Positions 25,293-34,998 of a stretch of 64,000 nt of DNA are shown here, piece after piece. Each line of letters opens with the position of its first letter. Position 1 is the stretch's first letter. The translations under genes were made by a program, and so were the position numbers. The notes beneath the pieces are model-generated. The model was not told where the DNA came from, ran no database searches, and saw only the letters and a list, made by a program, of their open reading frames with translations. Origin of the DNA: an uncultured Clostridia bacterium (lineage in GTDB: Bacteria; Bacillota; Clostridia; Oscillospirales; Acutalibacteraceae); NCBI GenBank assembly GCA_937898625.1, contig CALEJF010000030.1:1-64000 (forward strand). Reading direction: 5' to 3'.

Positions 25293-26741
25293 TTATTCAG
25301 CAATTGCGGCGTTTTCTGTCTTTGCTCTGCGTTCTGCTAATTCTCTTTCAACCTGAGCTTTTTGTTCAGGTGTGTACTTGATAAAGAAAAGTGGAATCAT
25401 ATAGAGAAGTGCAGCCAATGCAGGAGTGAGCATTACTATTGGCCAAATCCAAGTTTCAAATGCTTCAGTTTGTGTACCCAGATAAACAGCACCCGGAACA
25501 TCTTCAACGGCAACATAGCCGAGGGCAGAAAGTGCAAGTGTTCCGAGAGCACCTGTAATGCCACTTGAAATCTTTGTGAAGAATGTCTGCATAGCAAATG
25601 TAACACCCTCTGTGCGTTTGCCGGTTTTCCATTCCATATAGTCAACGCTGTCGCAGAAAAGAGATGTTTGTGCAATACTTCCGGCACCTGCGGGGAATGA
25701 AGAAATGGCAAGGATTATCATTGTTAAAATGATGTTTTTGCCTTCAAATCCGATAATCCATGCAAGGACTCTTGAAACCAATGTACAGACTTGAATAAAA
25801 ATAAGAAGATTTCTGTAACCCTTGAATTTGGTTTTTAATTTGTCCGCAAACAGCATACCAAGAAAACTTGGAGCAGTTGTGAGTGCACCAAAAACAGTTG
25901 TAAGAGTAAGTGGCCCGAGTACAAAACCTGCAATTGAAATTTCAGGTACCTTATATTTGAAGAAATATGTCATAAGGTTGCCACCGAATGCGAGCGCGCC
26001 AAAAAGGTTTGAAAGTGTCACGAGCATAAGCATTTTGTTCTGGAAAAGGAGTTTAAAACATTCAAGAATAGAAGTCTGTTGTTTGTCAGGTTCAACAAGA
26101 CGGATTCTTTCCTGTGCCTTGTAGCATTTTGCACTGATTAAAGCGCCGCCAAGACCAAAAATTGCTGCAAATAAAACTGTCATAAGTGCAAGTGAATTTC
26201 CAGATTCTCTTGCAACGATTTCCATAATCATAGGGATAACAGCGCTGAAAACACCATAGAAAATTGAACCGATTGTTCTTGCTAACTGAACAAATTTATC
26301 ACGCTCATTTGAATTTGGTGTAACAACAGCAGTCATACCCCAAATAGCAACATCCTGCATTGTATATGTAATATCCCAGCAGAGATACATAATTACAAAA
26401 TAGCCAAGACGGAGCCAAAGTAAACTTTCTTCTGTTGAAAACACAAAGAAAATAAGGACTGTAAACACGCCTACGGGTACGGGTGTGTATTTAAGTAATG
26501 GACGGAGTTTTTCGCCATTTTTAAAGCGATGACGGTCAACTATTGAGCCAATAATGGGGTCGTTAACACCGTCCCATACTTTCATAATAATGAGAAGTAC
26601 AGTTACATAAGCAGGGGGGAACAATGCAATATCAGTTAAAAAGTACTGAAAGAAAGATGCACCGATAAAGCAGTAGACAATATTCTGTCCTGCAAGACCC
26701 GACATAAAGTTGATTTTCTCTTTTTTGGAGATATAATTCAT
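25293..26741 (-). CDS. GPH-family (MelB-like) symporter
   Basis: A 482-residue, 12-helix symporter. The cation-site motif appears as VWDGVNDPIIGSIVDRH near 56-72, and FCDSVDYMEWKTGKR near 370 is the second family signature. Start ATG 26741 behind AAAGGGAG. It precedes the secreted alpha/beta hydrolase, suggesting uptake of a product of that enzyme, though this is only inferred from gene order. Confidence 0.9.
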   Translation of the reverse strand: MNYISKKEKINFMSGLAGQNIVYCFIGASFFQYFLTDIALFPPAYVTVLLIIMKVWDGVNDPIIGSIVDRHRFKNGEKLRPLLKYTPVPVGVFTVLIFFVFSTEESLLWLRLGYFVIMYLCWDITYTMQDVAIWGMTAVVTPNSNERDKFVQLARTIGSIFYGVFSAVIPMIMEIVARESGNSLALMTVLFAAIFGLGGALISAKCYKAQERIRLVEPDKQQTSILECFKLLFQNKMLMLVTLSNLFGALAFGGNLMTYFFKYKVPEISIAGFVLGPLTLTTVFGALTTAPSFLGMLFADKLKTKFKGYRNLLIFIQVCTLVSRVLAWIIGFEGKNIILTMIILAISSFPAGAGSIAQTSLFCDSVDYMEWKTGKRTEGVTFAMQTFFTKISSGITGALGTLALSALGYVAVEDVPGAVYLGTQTEAFETWIWPIVMLTPALAALLYMIPLFFIKYTPEQKAQVERELAERRAKTENAAIAE

Positions 26742-26906
26742 ATTTTACAACACTCCCTTTGTGTAATACATTAATTATACAATATATAGTAGATTTTTTC
26801 TATTGTAATAATTTATAAAAAAGTACAGAGTTTTTTTACATACTGACCGAAAACTGTATTTTTATTGGTAGAATTTGTTAAATATTTGTTAAGTCTTCTG
26901 TGTTTA

Positions 26907-26935
26907 TTGACAAAAACAGTTATCTGAGATATAAT
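26907..26935 (+). promoter_or_regulatory. Consensus promoter for the CoA-transferase operon
   Basis: TTGACA (26907-26912), 17 bases, TATAAT (26930-26935): a perfect sigma-A match, 61 bases before the start codon. Confidence 0.85.
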
Positions 26936-26996
26936 TGTATAAATATTAAACATATGGATAGATAAATGTTTAATAAAAACAAGATAGGGGGAAATT

Positions 26997-28298
26997 ATGG
27001 ACTGGAAAAAGGAATATACCGAAAAATTAGTGAGTGCTGAAGAGGCAATTAAAAATATAAAAGACGGTGACAAGGTTGTTATGGCTTTCGGATGTAGTGA
27101 GCCAAGAGCGATTGTCCGTGCTATGAGAGAGAACTACAAGAGTTTTCATAATGTTGAAGTAATCAATATGCTTCTTTTAGGTGAAACACCTTGGGTTGAT
27201 GAGGAAGTGAAAGGACATTTCAGATACAACTCACTTTTTGCATCGGGAACAAACCGAAAAGCAATTGCAAGCGGTGTAGCTGATTATACATCCTGCTATC
27301 TTTCTGAGATTCCGTCACTTTTAAGGGATTACCTTAAACCAAGAGTAACAGTTATGTCAGTTACTCCACCTGATGAAGATGGTTATGTTTCTTTAGGTGC
27401 AAACTGCGACTATATTGAAACAACACTTGCTCATTGTGAGGTTAAGATTGCGCAGGTTAATAAATTTGTCCCTTATACATATGGTGCTGCAAGAAAGCAT
27501 ATTTCTGAATTTGATTTCTTTGTAGAATATGATGAGCAGCTCCCACAAGTACCTGCACCACCACTTACAGAGGTTGAAATTCAGATTGGTAAAAACTGTG
27601 CATCACTTATCAACGATGGTGACTGTATTCAGCTCGGAATCGGTGGAATTCCAAATGCTATCTGTGAGGAATTGAAGAATAAAAAGGATTTGGGACTTCA
27701 CTCTGAAATGGTTGGTGACGGTGTTGTTGACCTTATTACAAGTGGCGTTATCAATAACTCAAAGAAGAATATAAACAAGGGCAAAACAATTTTAGGCTTT
27801 GCTTTTGGTACAACAAAGCTTTTTGACTATATCAGCGGTAATCCCGATGTTGAAATGATGCCTATGGATTATGTTAATAATCCCGTTGTTATTGCACAAC
27901 ACGATAATATGGTATCTGTTAACTCCTGCTTGCAGGTTGACTTATTGGGGCAGGTTGTTTCTGACACAATTGGTCTTAATCAGTTTTCAGGAGTTGGCGG
28001 TCAGGTTGACTTTGTAAGAGGCGCTACAATGAGTAAGGGCGGTCGTTCAATTATTGCTATGCCTTCCACTGCAAAAGGCGACACAATCTCAAAGATTGTA
28101 CCAAAAATCACTGACTATTCAGCGGTTACAACCACAAGAAACGATGTTAATTACATTGTTACTGAATTTGGTATTGCTCAACTCAAGGGCAAAACCATGA
28201 GAGAAAGAGCAAGAGCACTCATTTCTATTGCTCACCCTAATTTCAGGGATGAACTTTGTGAAGAATTTGAAAGAAGATTTAATGAAAAAGCATTTTAA
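26997..28298 (+). CDS. Acetyl-CoA hydrolase/CoA-transferase family protein
   Basis: A 433-residue family I CoA-transferase of the 4-hydroxybutyrate/butyrate:acetate type. The catalytic glutamate is in LGLHSEMVGDGVVDL (about residue 240), the CoA-binding glycine loops are GIGGIPNA and FSGVGGQVDF. ATG 26997 follows GGGGGA. It moves CoA between a short acyl-CoA and a free acid such as acetate; which acid cannot be decided here. The next gene, 13 bases on, is an E2-type acyltransferase domain, an unusual partner. Confidence 0.9.
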   Translation: MDWKKEYTEKLVSAEEAIKNIKDGDKVVMAFGCSEPRAIVRAMRENYKSFHNVEVINMLLLGETPWVDEEVKGHFRYNSLFASGTNRKAIASGVADYTSCYLSEIPSLLRDYLKPRVTVMSVTPPDEDGYVSLGANCDYIETTLAHCEVKIAQVNKFVPYTYGAARKHISEFDFFVEYDEQLPQVPAPPLTEVEIQIGKNCASLINDGDCIQLGIGGIPNAICEELKNKKDLGLHSEMVGDGVVDLITSGVINNSKKNINKGKTILGFAFGTTKLFDYISGNPDVEMMPMDYVNNPVVIAQHDNMVSVNSCLQVDLLGQVVSDTIGLNQFSGVGGQVDFVRGATMSKGGRSIIAMPSTAKGDTISKIVPKITDYSAVTTTRNDVNYIVTEFGIAQLKGKTMRERARALISIAHPNFRDELCEEFERRFNEKAF

Positions 28299-28311
28299 GG
28301 AGATTTAAAAA

Positions 28312-29238
28312 ATGGCTGTTTACAAAAAAGAACGATTTGGTATTGCAAGAAAAATTGTTTCAAATATGACTGCAGAAAGCTGGGAAACAATCCCTCACGC
28401 AGTTATAAGCTATGAAGCAGATGTTACAGAGTTTTTGAAAGAATATAAAAAACTCAACGAAGGATGTACTGACAAATCAAAGAAAATTTCAATCAACACA
28501 GTTGTTATGAAGATTATCTGCGAAGGTCTTATGGTTGCACCTAAGATGAACTGCCATCTTAAATTTGAGCGTAAACTTGTTCGCGGTAAACTTTATTATC
28601 ACAATCGCGTTAATGTTTCAATGCCTGCACTTCTTCCTGACGGCAGAATGATGACTGTTAATCTTCGTCATATGGAAAGTAAGAGCCTTCTCAAGATGAC
28701 TGAGATTATCAACGACACAATGCGTCGTATGCAGAATACAAATATGGACGAAGCTATGTTTGAAGTTTCTATGGATAACACAATCAAGGGCCTTAAAAAA
28801 GGTAAGTTTATGCAGGCTATTTATAGACTTATCGGTTCAAAAACAGGTAAGCACAAGGTTAAGACTCTTAAAGGTCAGGCAAAAAAAGACTATTATTCAA
28901 TTCCTGAATCAGACAGACTTACAAAGAAGGATATTGAGCAGGGTACAGTTACAATTTCTAACCTTGGGTCAATTCACCGTAACCAGACAGGTATGTGCTT
29001 CCTTCTTGAGATTATTCCACCTCAGGTTACTGCTATTGCAGTTAATGCAATCAGAAAGCAACCAACAGTTGTGACAGATGAAAACGGAAACGATTCAATT
29101 GAAATCCGTCAAATTCTTCCTCTTACAATTGCATTTGACCATAAAGCTCTTGACTATTGTGATGTGCTTCCATTTATGAACAAGCTTGATGAGATTTTTG
29201 CAAATCCATCAGTAATTCACGATTGGAAAGGCGAATAA
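28312..29238 (+). CDS. E2-type acyltransferase domain protein without lipoyl domain
   Basis: A 308-residue protein with the chloramphenicol-acetyltransferase-like fold of 2-oxoacid dehydrogenase E2 cores. VTISNLGSI and the C-terminal FDHKALDYCD correspond to the E2 NLG and DHRxxDG motifs, so the active-site His and Asp seem kept, with YCD replacing the usual GA. It has no lipoyl or E1/E3-binding domain and no dehydrogenase genes nearby. A basic insertion (about 160-200) interrupts the core. It is likely a free-standing CoA-dependent acyltransferase working with the upstream CoA-transferase; substrate unknown. Confidence 0.82.
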   Translation: MAVYKKERFGIARKIVSNMTAESWETIPHAVISYEADVTEFLKEYKKLNEGCTDKSKKISINTVVMKIICEGLMVAPKMNCHLKFERKLVRGKLYYHNRVNVSMPALLPDGRMMTVNLRHMESKSLLKMTEIINDTMRRMQNTNMDEAMFEVSMDNTIKGLKKGKFMQAIYRLIGSKTGKHKVKTLKGQAKKDYYSIPESDRLTKKDIEQGTVTISNLGSIHRNQTGMCFLLEIIPPQVTAIAVNAIRKQPTVVTDENGNDSIEIRQILPLTIAFDHKALDYCDVLPFMNKLDEIFANPSVIHDWKGE

Positions 29239-29258
29239 GCAAAAATTTGTAAAAAATT

Positions 29259-29300
29259 GGTGGTTTGTAGGGCAGAAATGCTTTACAAACCACTATTTTT
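29259..29300 (+). terminator. Terminator of the CoA-transferase operon
   Basis: GTGGTTTGTAGGGCA and TGCTTTACAAACCAC pair around a GAAA-like loop, with TATTTTTTT after. Confidence 0.85.
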
Positions 29301-29374
29301 TTATTATAATACAATGGCATATTTATAAAATGGAGTAATATTCCATAACGAAGTTGTATAGGAGGATGAAGATT

Positions 29375-30907
29375 ATGACTTCGACAGCTATTATAATGAT
29401 TGTAACAATTGCAGTTTATCTTTTGGCGATGGTTGTAATTGGTGCAGTTTATTCAAAGAAAAATAAAAGCACAGACGACTTTTATCTTGGTGGTAGAAAA
29501 TTAGGACCACTCGTTACAGCAATGAGTGCAGAAGCATCGGATATGAGTAGCTGGTTGCTTATGGGACTTCCCGGTGTTGCCTTGGTTTACGGACTTGCAG
29601 AGGCAAGCTGGACGGCAATTGGTCTTGGTATCGGTACATGGGTAAACTGGTTTATCGTTGCTAAGAAAATCAGAATGTATTCACAAAAACTTGACGCAGT
29701 TACAATTCCTGAATTTTTCTCAAAGAGATTCGGTGACAAGAAAAACCATCTTTCCTTAATTGCGGGACTTGTTATTCTTGTATTCTTTGTTCCTTACACA
29801 GCATCAGGCTTTAATGCATGCGGAACACTTTTTTCAAGCCTTTTCGGTGTTGACTATTTTACAGCAATGGTTGTAAGTGCTGTTGTTATTGTTGCTTATA
29901 CAACTCTCGGTGGTTTCCTCGCTGCATCAACAACTGACCTTATTCAGTCAATTGTTATGACAATTGCCCTCATTGTAGTTGTCGGCTTTGGTATCAACTA
30001 TGCAGGTGGCTGGGATAATGTTGTTGTGAATGCAAATTCAATGCCCGGTTTCCTTGAATTCTTCAATACTTACGACCCGGAAGCAAATGCAAGTACACCA
30101 TATAATGCATTGACAGTTGCATCAACTCTTGCATGGGGTCTCGGATATTTTGGTATGCCACATATTCTTTTAAGATTTATGGCTATCAATGATAAGGATA
30201 AGTTAAAGACATCTCGTAGAATTGCTACAGTTTGGGTATTCATCTCAATGGCGGTTGCAATCTTAATCGGTGTTGTTGGCTCAGCAGTTGTTAAGAATGG
30301 CGTAATTGCACTTGACAATGCAAACTCACAGAGAATTATTATCGAAATAGCAAAACTTATCAGTGGCAATGGTGCTGTTTTTGCAATTTTAGCAGGCGTT
30401 ATTCTTGCAGGTATCCTTGCTGCAACAATGTCAACATCAGACTCACAGCTTCTTGCAGCAGCATCTGCAGTTTCACAGAATATTGTTAAGGAATTTTTCC
30501 ACAAAAATCTCTCACAGAAAGCATCAATGTTAGTAGCTCGTTTAACGGTTGTTGTCATTGCAATCGTCGGTGTTATCTGGGCAAAGGATGAGGGTTCAGT
30601 ATTCGAAATCGTTTCATTCGCTTGGGCAGGTTTTGGTGCAGCGTTCGGCCCGGTTGTGCTTTTCGCACTTTTCTGGAAACGCACAAACAAATGGGGTGCA
30701 CTTGCAGGTATGGTTGTAGGTGGCGTTATGATTTTTGTATGGAAATATGTAATTGCAAAACTCGGTGGTGTTTTTGCGATTTATGAACTTCTTCCTGCAT
30801 TCATTCTTGCATCAATCGCAATTGTTGTTGTATCACTTCTTACAAAAGCACCTGAAAAAGAAATCCTTGATAACTTTGAAGAGGTTAAAGCAGGAAAAAT
30901 TGACTAA
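29375..30907 (+). CDS. putP: Sodium/proline symporter
   Basis: A 510-residue, 13-helix sodium:solute symporter (SSS family). N-terminal STDDFYLGGRKLG and SAEASDMSSWLLMGLPG are PutP hallmarks with the sodium-site Ser/Asp residues; TIPEFFSKRF follows. The ATG at 29375 is 9 bases after AGGAGG, while the ATG at 29366 directly touches it, so 29375 is used. It has its own intergenic region after a terminator and may feed proline metabolism or osmoprotection. Confidence 0.93.
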   Translation: MTSTAIIMIVTIAVYLLAMVVIGAVYSKKNKSTDDFYLGGRKLGPLVTAMSAEASDMSSWLLMGLPGVALVYGLAEASWTAIGLGIGTWVNWFIVAKKIRMYSQKLDAVTIPEFFSKRFGDKKNHLSLIAGLVILVFFVPYTASGFNACGTLFSSLFGVDYFTAMVVSAVVIVAYTTLGGFLAASTTDLIQSIVMTIALIVVVGFGINYAGGWDNVVVNANSMPGFLEFFNTYDPEANASTPYNALTVASTLAWGLGYFGMPHILLRFMAINDKDKLKTSRRIATVWVFISMAVAILIGVVGSAVVKNGVIALDNANSQRIIIEIAKLISGNGAVFAILAGVILAGILAATMSTSDSQLLAAASAVSQNIVKEFFHKNLSQKASMLVARLTVVVIAIVGVIWAKDEGSVFEIVSFAWAGFGAAFGPVVLFALFWKRTNKWGALAGMVVGGVMIFVWKYVIAKLGGVFAIYELLPAFILASIAIVVVSLLTKAPEKEILDNFEEVKAGKID

Positions 30908-30956
30908 TTAAGTGATAAATAACCAATAATATATATACAAAGGATTGAAATCAGTT

Positions 30957-32357
30957 ATGATTAACACAGAAAAAACACTTGAAAAACTTGTTGCTCTCAG
31001 TAAGGGCAGAGGTTTTGTTTACGCAGGTAGTGAAATCTACGGCGGTCTTGCAAACACTTGGGACTACGGCCCATTAGGTGTTGAACTTAAAGAAAATATC
31101 AAAAAGGCTTGGAGAAAAAAATTCATCCAGGAAAACAAATACAATGTAGGTCTTGACAGTGCAATTCTTATGAATCCACAGACCTGGGTAGCATCAGGTC
31201 ATCTTGGTGGCTTCTCTGACCCACTTATGGACTGCTGTCAGTGTAAAACTCGCCATCGTGCAGATAATCTTATCGAGAATTTTGACGGCACAAATGTAGC
31301 AGGTTGGTCAAATGAGGAAATGGCAAATTATATTAAAGAACATGCTATTCCATGTCCTGACTGTGGTGCTCACAATTTTACTGATATCCGTCAATTCAAC
31401 CTTATGTTTAAAACATTTCAGGGTGTTACAGAGGACTCAACATCAGAGATTTACCTTCGTCCTGAAACAGCACAGGGTATTTTCGTAAACTTCCAGAATG
31501 TACAGAGAACAACAAGAAGAAAAGTGCCATTTGGTGTTGCCCAGATTGGTAAATCTTTTCGTAATGAGATTACTCCGGGCAAATTCATTTTCCGTGTTCG
31601 TGAGTTTGAACAAATGGAACTTGAATTCTTCTGCAAACCCGGCACTGACCTTGAATGGTTTGAATATTGGAGAGCATTCTGCCGTGACTGGCTCTATTCT
31701 CTTAACATCAAGCCTGAAAATCTTCGTCTTCGTGACCACGACCCAGAAGAACTCTGCTTCTATTCAAAGGCAACAACTGACTTTGAATACCTTTTCCCAT
31801 TTGGTTGGGGCGAACTCTGGGGTATTGCTGACAGAACTGATTATGACTTAACTCAGCACAGCAATACAAGTGGTAAGGCACTTGAATATTTTGACCAGAC
31901 AACAAATGAAAAATATATTCCTTATGTTATTGAGCCATCTTTGGGCGTTGAGCGTCTTTTCTTGGCACTTTTAACTGAGGCTTATGACGAAGAAGTTGTG
32001 GATGCAGAAAAGAACGATACTCGTGTTGTTATGCATTTCCATCCTGCAATTGCACCTGTTAAGGCAGCTGTCCTTCCTCTTTCAAAGAAACTCGGTGACA
32101 AAGCAGATGAAATCTATGAGATGCTTTCAAAGTATTTCAATGTTGAGTATGATGATGCAGGTTCAATTGGTAAGAGATATCGTCGTCAGGACGAAATCGG
32201 TACTCCATTCTGTATCACAGTTGATTTCCAGACAGTTGGTGATGACACAACAGAGGCAGATAACTGCGTAACAGTTCGTGACAGAGACACAATGGAACAG
32301 GTAAGAATGCCTATCGACCAGTTGGTTGAATATATTAACAAGAAATTGGAGTTCTGA
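30957..32357 (+). CDS. glyQS: Glycyl-tRNA synthetase, single-chain type
   Basis: A 466-residue class II synthetase of the homodimeric type used by many Firmicutes and by eukaryotes. Motif 2 is in FRNEITPGKFIFRVREFEQME, motif 3 in EPSLGVERLFLALL; a zinc-type insertion DCCQCKTRHRAD...CPDCG lies near 90-145. The C-terminal anticodon-binding domain begins around 365. Only 49 bases separate it from putP and no T-box leader fits there. ATG 30957 is chosen; a TTG 12 bases upstream is possible but touches the ribosome site. Confidence 0.96.
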   Translation: MINTEKTLEKLVALSKGRGFVYAGSEIYGGLANTWDYGPLGVELKENIKKAWRKKFIQENKYNVGLDSAILMNPQTWVASGHLGGFSDPLMDCCQCKTRHRADNLIENFDGTNVAGWSNEEMANYIKEHAIPCPDCGAHNFTDIRQFNLMFKTFQGVTEDSTSEIYLRPETAQGIFVNFQNVQRTTRRKVPFGVAQIGKSFRNEITPGKFIFRVREFEQMELEFFCKPGTDLEWFEYWRAFCRDWLYSLNIKPENLRLRDHDPEELCFYSKATTDFEYLFPFGWGELWGIADRTDYDLTQHSNTSGKALEYFDQTTNEKYIPYVIEPSLGVERLFLALLTEAYDEEVVDAEKNDTRVVMHFHPAIAPVKAAVLPLSKKLGDKADEIYEMLSKYFNVEYDDAGSIGKRYRRQDEIGTPFCITVDFQTVGDDTTEADNCVTVRDRDTMEQVRMPIDQLVEYINKKLEF

Positions 32358-32358
32358 T

Positions 32359-33267
32359 ATGTCAAAAAACCTTTTGCTGATTATCAATCCTATTGCGGGT
32401 AAGCGTAAATCTGTTGATTTTCTTCCCGAGATAACTAAAAAACTTGAAGAAGCAGATTATAGCGTAAGTGTTAAATACACAGAGATTGATAAGAATGCAT
32501 ATTACGTTACAAAAAAATACGGTGAGGGTAACGAGGTAATCATCTGTTGTGGTGGTGACGGAACATTAAAAGAAACTATTTGTGGTATTATGGAATTAAA
32601 ACTGGATGTTAAAATTGGTTATATTCCATTCGGCACAACCAATGACTTCGCCAATTCCTTACACATTCCAACAGACCCTGAAGATGCTATTGAAGCCGTG
32701 CTTGAGGGTAAAACAAGAGCCATTGATATTGGTGATTTCAATGGTAAAGAACAGTTTATCTATGTTTCTTGTTTTGGTAATCTTTGCGATGTTTCTTATA
32801 AAGCAAAACAATCACTTAAAAATAAAATCGGCAGGGGAGCATACTATTGGGAATCAGCCAAGGAGGCTTTTTCAATTAAAGGCTTCAAGGCAAAGGTTGA
32901 GTGTGATGACGGTGAAGTAATAGAGGGCAAATTCTTCTATGGCGGTGTTTCCAACTCATATTCCGTTGCAGGATTTCCTGTACTTAAAAAGGCAGGAGTT
33001 GAGTTTGATGACGGTTATCACGAACTTGCTATGATTCGTATGCCTAAAAATCCTGCACAGCTTGCTTCAATTCTTAATGCTATGTTTGTTACAAGGGAAG
33101 TCCTTGATAATAAATATCTTATAGTAAAACGAGGCAAGAAATTTAAATTCTATTTTGATGACAAAGTTAACTGGGTGCTTGACGGTGAAAATGGTGGGTT
33201 CCACGACTTTGTTGAGGTAAAAACCTGCGAAAATGCAATTGAAATTTTTGTAGGTGACGATGACTAA
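32359..33267 (+). CDS. Diacylglycerol kinase-family lipid kinase
   Basis: A 302-residue lipid kinase of the DagK/YegS group. NPIAGKRKS (7-15), the ATP-site CCGGDGTLKE near 64 and PFGTTNDFA near 91 are diagnostic. The ATG at 32359 starts one base after the glyQS stop and its ribosome site GGAG lies within the end of glyQS, so translation is coupled. Likely recycles diacylglycerol from lipoteichoic-acid synthesis into phosphatidic acid. Confidence 0.92.
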   Translation: MSKNLLLIINPIAGKRKSVDFLPEITKKLEEADYSVSVKYTEIDKNAYYVTKKYGEGNEVIICCGGDGTLKETICGIMELKLDVKIGYIPFGTTNDFANSLHIPTDPEDAIEAVLEGKTRAIDIGDFNGKEQFIYVSCFGNLCDVSYKAKQSLKNKIGRGAYYWESAKEAFSIKGFKAKVECDDGEVIEGKFFYGGVSNSYSVAGFPVLKKAGVEFDDGYHELAMIRMPKNPAQLASILNAMFVTREVLDNKYLIVKRGKKFKFYFDDKVNWVLDGENGGFHDFVEVKTCENAIEIFVGDDD

Positions 33268-33276
33268 TACTAAAAG

Positions 33277-33316
33277 AATCTGCATTAACTGAATATGGTA
33301 ATGCAGATTTTTAATT
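33277..33316 (+). terminator. Terminator after the lipid kinase
   Basis: AATCTGCATTA (33277-33287) pairs with TAATGCAGATT (33299-33309), then TTTAATTT. It covers the alternative upstream ATG of the next frame, which argues against that start. Confidence 0.75.
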
Positions 33317-33336
33317 TAGATATTTTAGGTGGTAGT

Positions 33337-34989
33337 ATGGGAGAAAAGCTTAAAAAGGCAATAGGAATTGAAGGTACATTCAAGGAAACGGTTGTGCCTA
33401 TGATTAACTATTGTTACACCAATATTTTCCTTGGTGGTGCAGGATACATAATAAGTATGTATTTCAGCATTTTCCTGACACGAGTTGTAGGGCTTGATAT
33501 TGAATTTGCAGGTTTTATAACAATGGTTGCCGTTGTGTGGGACGGAATTAATGACCCCATTATGGGAATTATTACTGACCGTACCCGTTCAAAATATGGT
33601 CGCCATCGTGCATATTTAAAATGGGGTATTCCATTTGTGTTTGTGTCATATATAATGCTTTGGAACTCCTTTGGTCTTGACGGTGAAAAGCATCCGTATA
33701 TGACAGTTGCATATTTTGTATTTGCCTATGTGCTTTATAAAACGGCATATACAATTATTACTGTGCCACATACTGCTATGCTCCCAGAACTTGCACCTGA
33801 GTATAACAAGAGAACACAGTACACATCAGTAAGTTATATCTTTAACTCCTGTGGTATGATTCCGTCATATATCATTCTTCTTATTATGCTTTCGCTTTTC
33901 GGCTTTTCAGACGGACTTAACAGAGATGCGAAAACACCATTCCTCGTTACAGGCATTATCCTTGCAATAATGTATTCTGTGGCAATTTACAGCACCTTTA
34001 AGCTTGTTAAGGAGCCAAGCTCATTGGATATGAAAAATGAGCCTCTTGATTTAAAGGCAGCAATCAACGAGTATATCTTAGTATTTAAAAACAAATCATT
34101 CAGACAATATTTCGGAATCAGCTTTTTCTGGGAAACTGCAAGAAGCTTTTACTCCACAACATATATTTACTATGTAACCTTCCTTGCAAATCAGTATAAA
34201 TTCTATCCTATTTTCAATGCCCTTGCAGGTGTTTTTGAAACTGCAGCTTTCCCACTTAACTATATGCTTACAATGAAGCACGGTAAGAAAAAATGCGGTA
34301 CAATCGTAACACCATTTATGATTATCGGTCTAGCAATCGGACTTGTTGTACAGGCGAGCCAACCCGGCACACCAAAGGCAACCTATATGATGCTTCTTAT
34401 GATGTTGGGCGTTGCTTTTTATCCGTTTGGTATGAGTGGAATCGGCTTTGTATGTAACAATGTTTTTCCTGATTTGACTGATGTTGATGAGCTTATTACA
34501 GGACGCAGACGAGAGGGCGTTGTTTCAACCTGCAACACAATGGTTAAGCAGGTTACAGGTGGTATAAATACATTTATTGTTACACTTATCCTTGGTGGTT
34601 TCGGTCTTGACACAAAGAGCGAGGCAACTGAATTTGTTGAGCAATCTGACTCGGCAATTTTCGGTATCCGTCTTTGCGTAGCACTTATTCCAATGGTTTG
34701 TGCTTTGATTTCATACATTCTTTTAAGAAGATTCAAAATGACAAAGGACGACCACACAATGATTCGTGCCGCAATTGCTACAAAACGCAAATACGGTAGC
34801 GTAACTCTTACTCCTGAGGAGAAAAAATGTTGTGAAATCCTTTCGGGTCAGAAATTAGAAAATACCTGGCTTGGAAAAGATAATGATGAAACACAAGGTC
34901 ATACACTTGATAAAAATGAAAACGGTGAATATATTATTTTGATAGAAGCCGAGCAAATGAAAAAACAACTTATGGCAAACGCGGAATAG
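33337..34989 (+). CDS. GPH-family (MelB-like) symporter, long form
   Basis: A 550-residue symporter with 12 helices. The motif VWDGINDPIMGIITDR occurs near 70-85 and DVDELITGRRREG near 390 is the second signature. ATG 33337 follows AGGTGG and lies beyond the preceding terminator; the ATG at 33295 is inside that hairpin. The C-terminal 70 residues are hydrophilic (EEKKCCEILSGQ), longer than in the other two GPH proteins here. The next gene follows after 9 bases. Confidence 0.9.
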   Translation: MGEKLKKAIGIEGTFKETVVPMINYCYTNIFLGGAGYIISMYFSIFLTRVVGLDIEFAGFITMVAVVWDGINDPIMGIITDRTRSKYGRHRAYLKWGIPFVFVSYIMLWNSFGLDGEKHPYMTVAYFVFAYVLYKTAYTIITVPHTAMLPELAPEYNKRTQYTSVSYIFNSCGMIPSYIILLIMLSLFGFSDGLNRDAKTPFLVTGIILAIMYSVAIYSTFKLVKEPSSLDMKNEPLDLKAAINEYILVFKNKSFRQYFGISFFWETARSFYSTTYIYYVTFLANQYKFYPIFNALAGVFETAAFPLNYMLTMKHGKKKCGTIVTPFMIIGLAIGLVVQASQPGTPKATYMMLLMMLGVAFYPFGMSGIGFVCNNVFPDLTDVDELITGRRREGVVSTCNTMVKQVTGGINTFIVTLILGGFGLDTKSEATEFVEQSDSAIFGIRLCVALIPMVCALISYILLRRFKMTKDDHTMIRAAIATKRKYGSVTLTPEEKKCCEILSGQKLENTWLGKDNDETQGHTLDKNENGEYIILIEAEQMKKQLMANAE

Positions 34990-34998
34990 GGGGATACT

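Noticed and set aside
30070..30690. 206-codon frame antisense to putP
   Set aside because: Long only because the putP helices leave few stops on the opposite strand; no start signal.
30908..30956. T-box leader for glyQS
   Set aside because: Only 49 bases separate putP and glyQS; no space for specifier and antiterminator stems.
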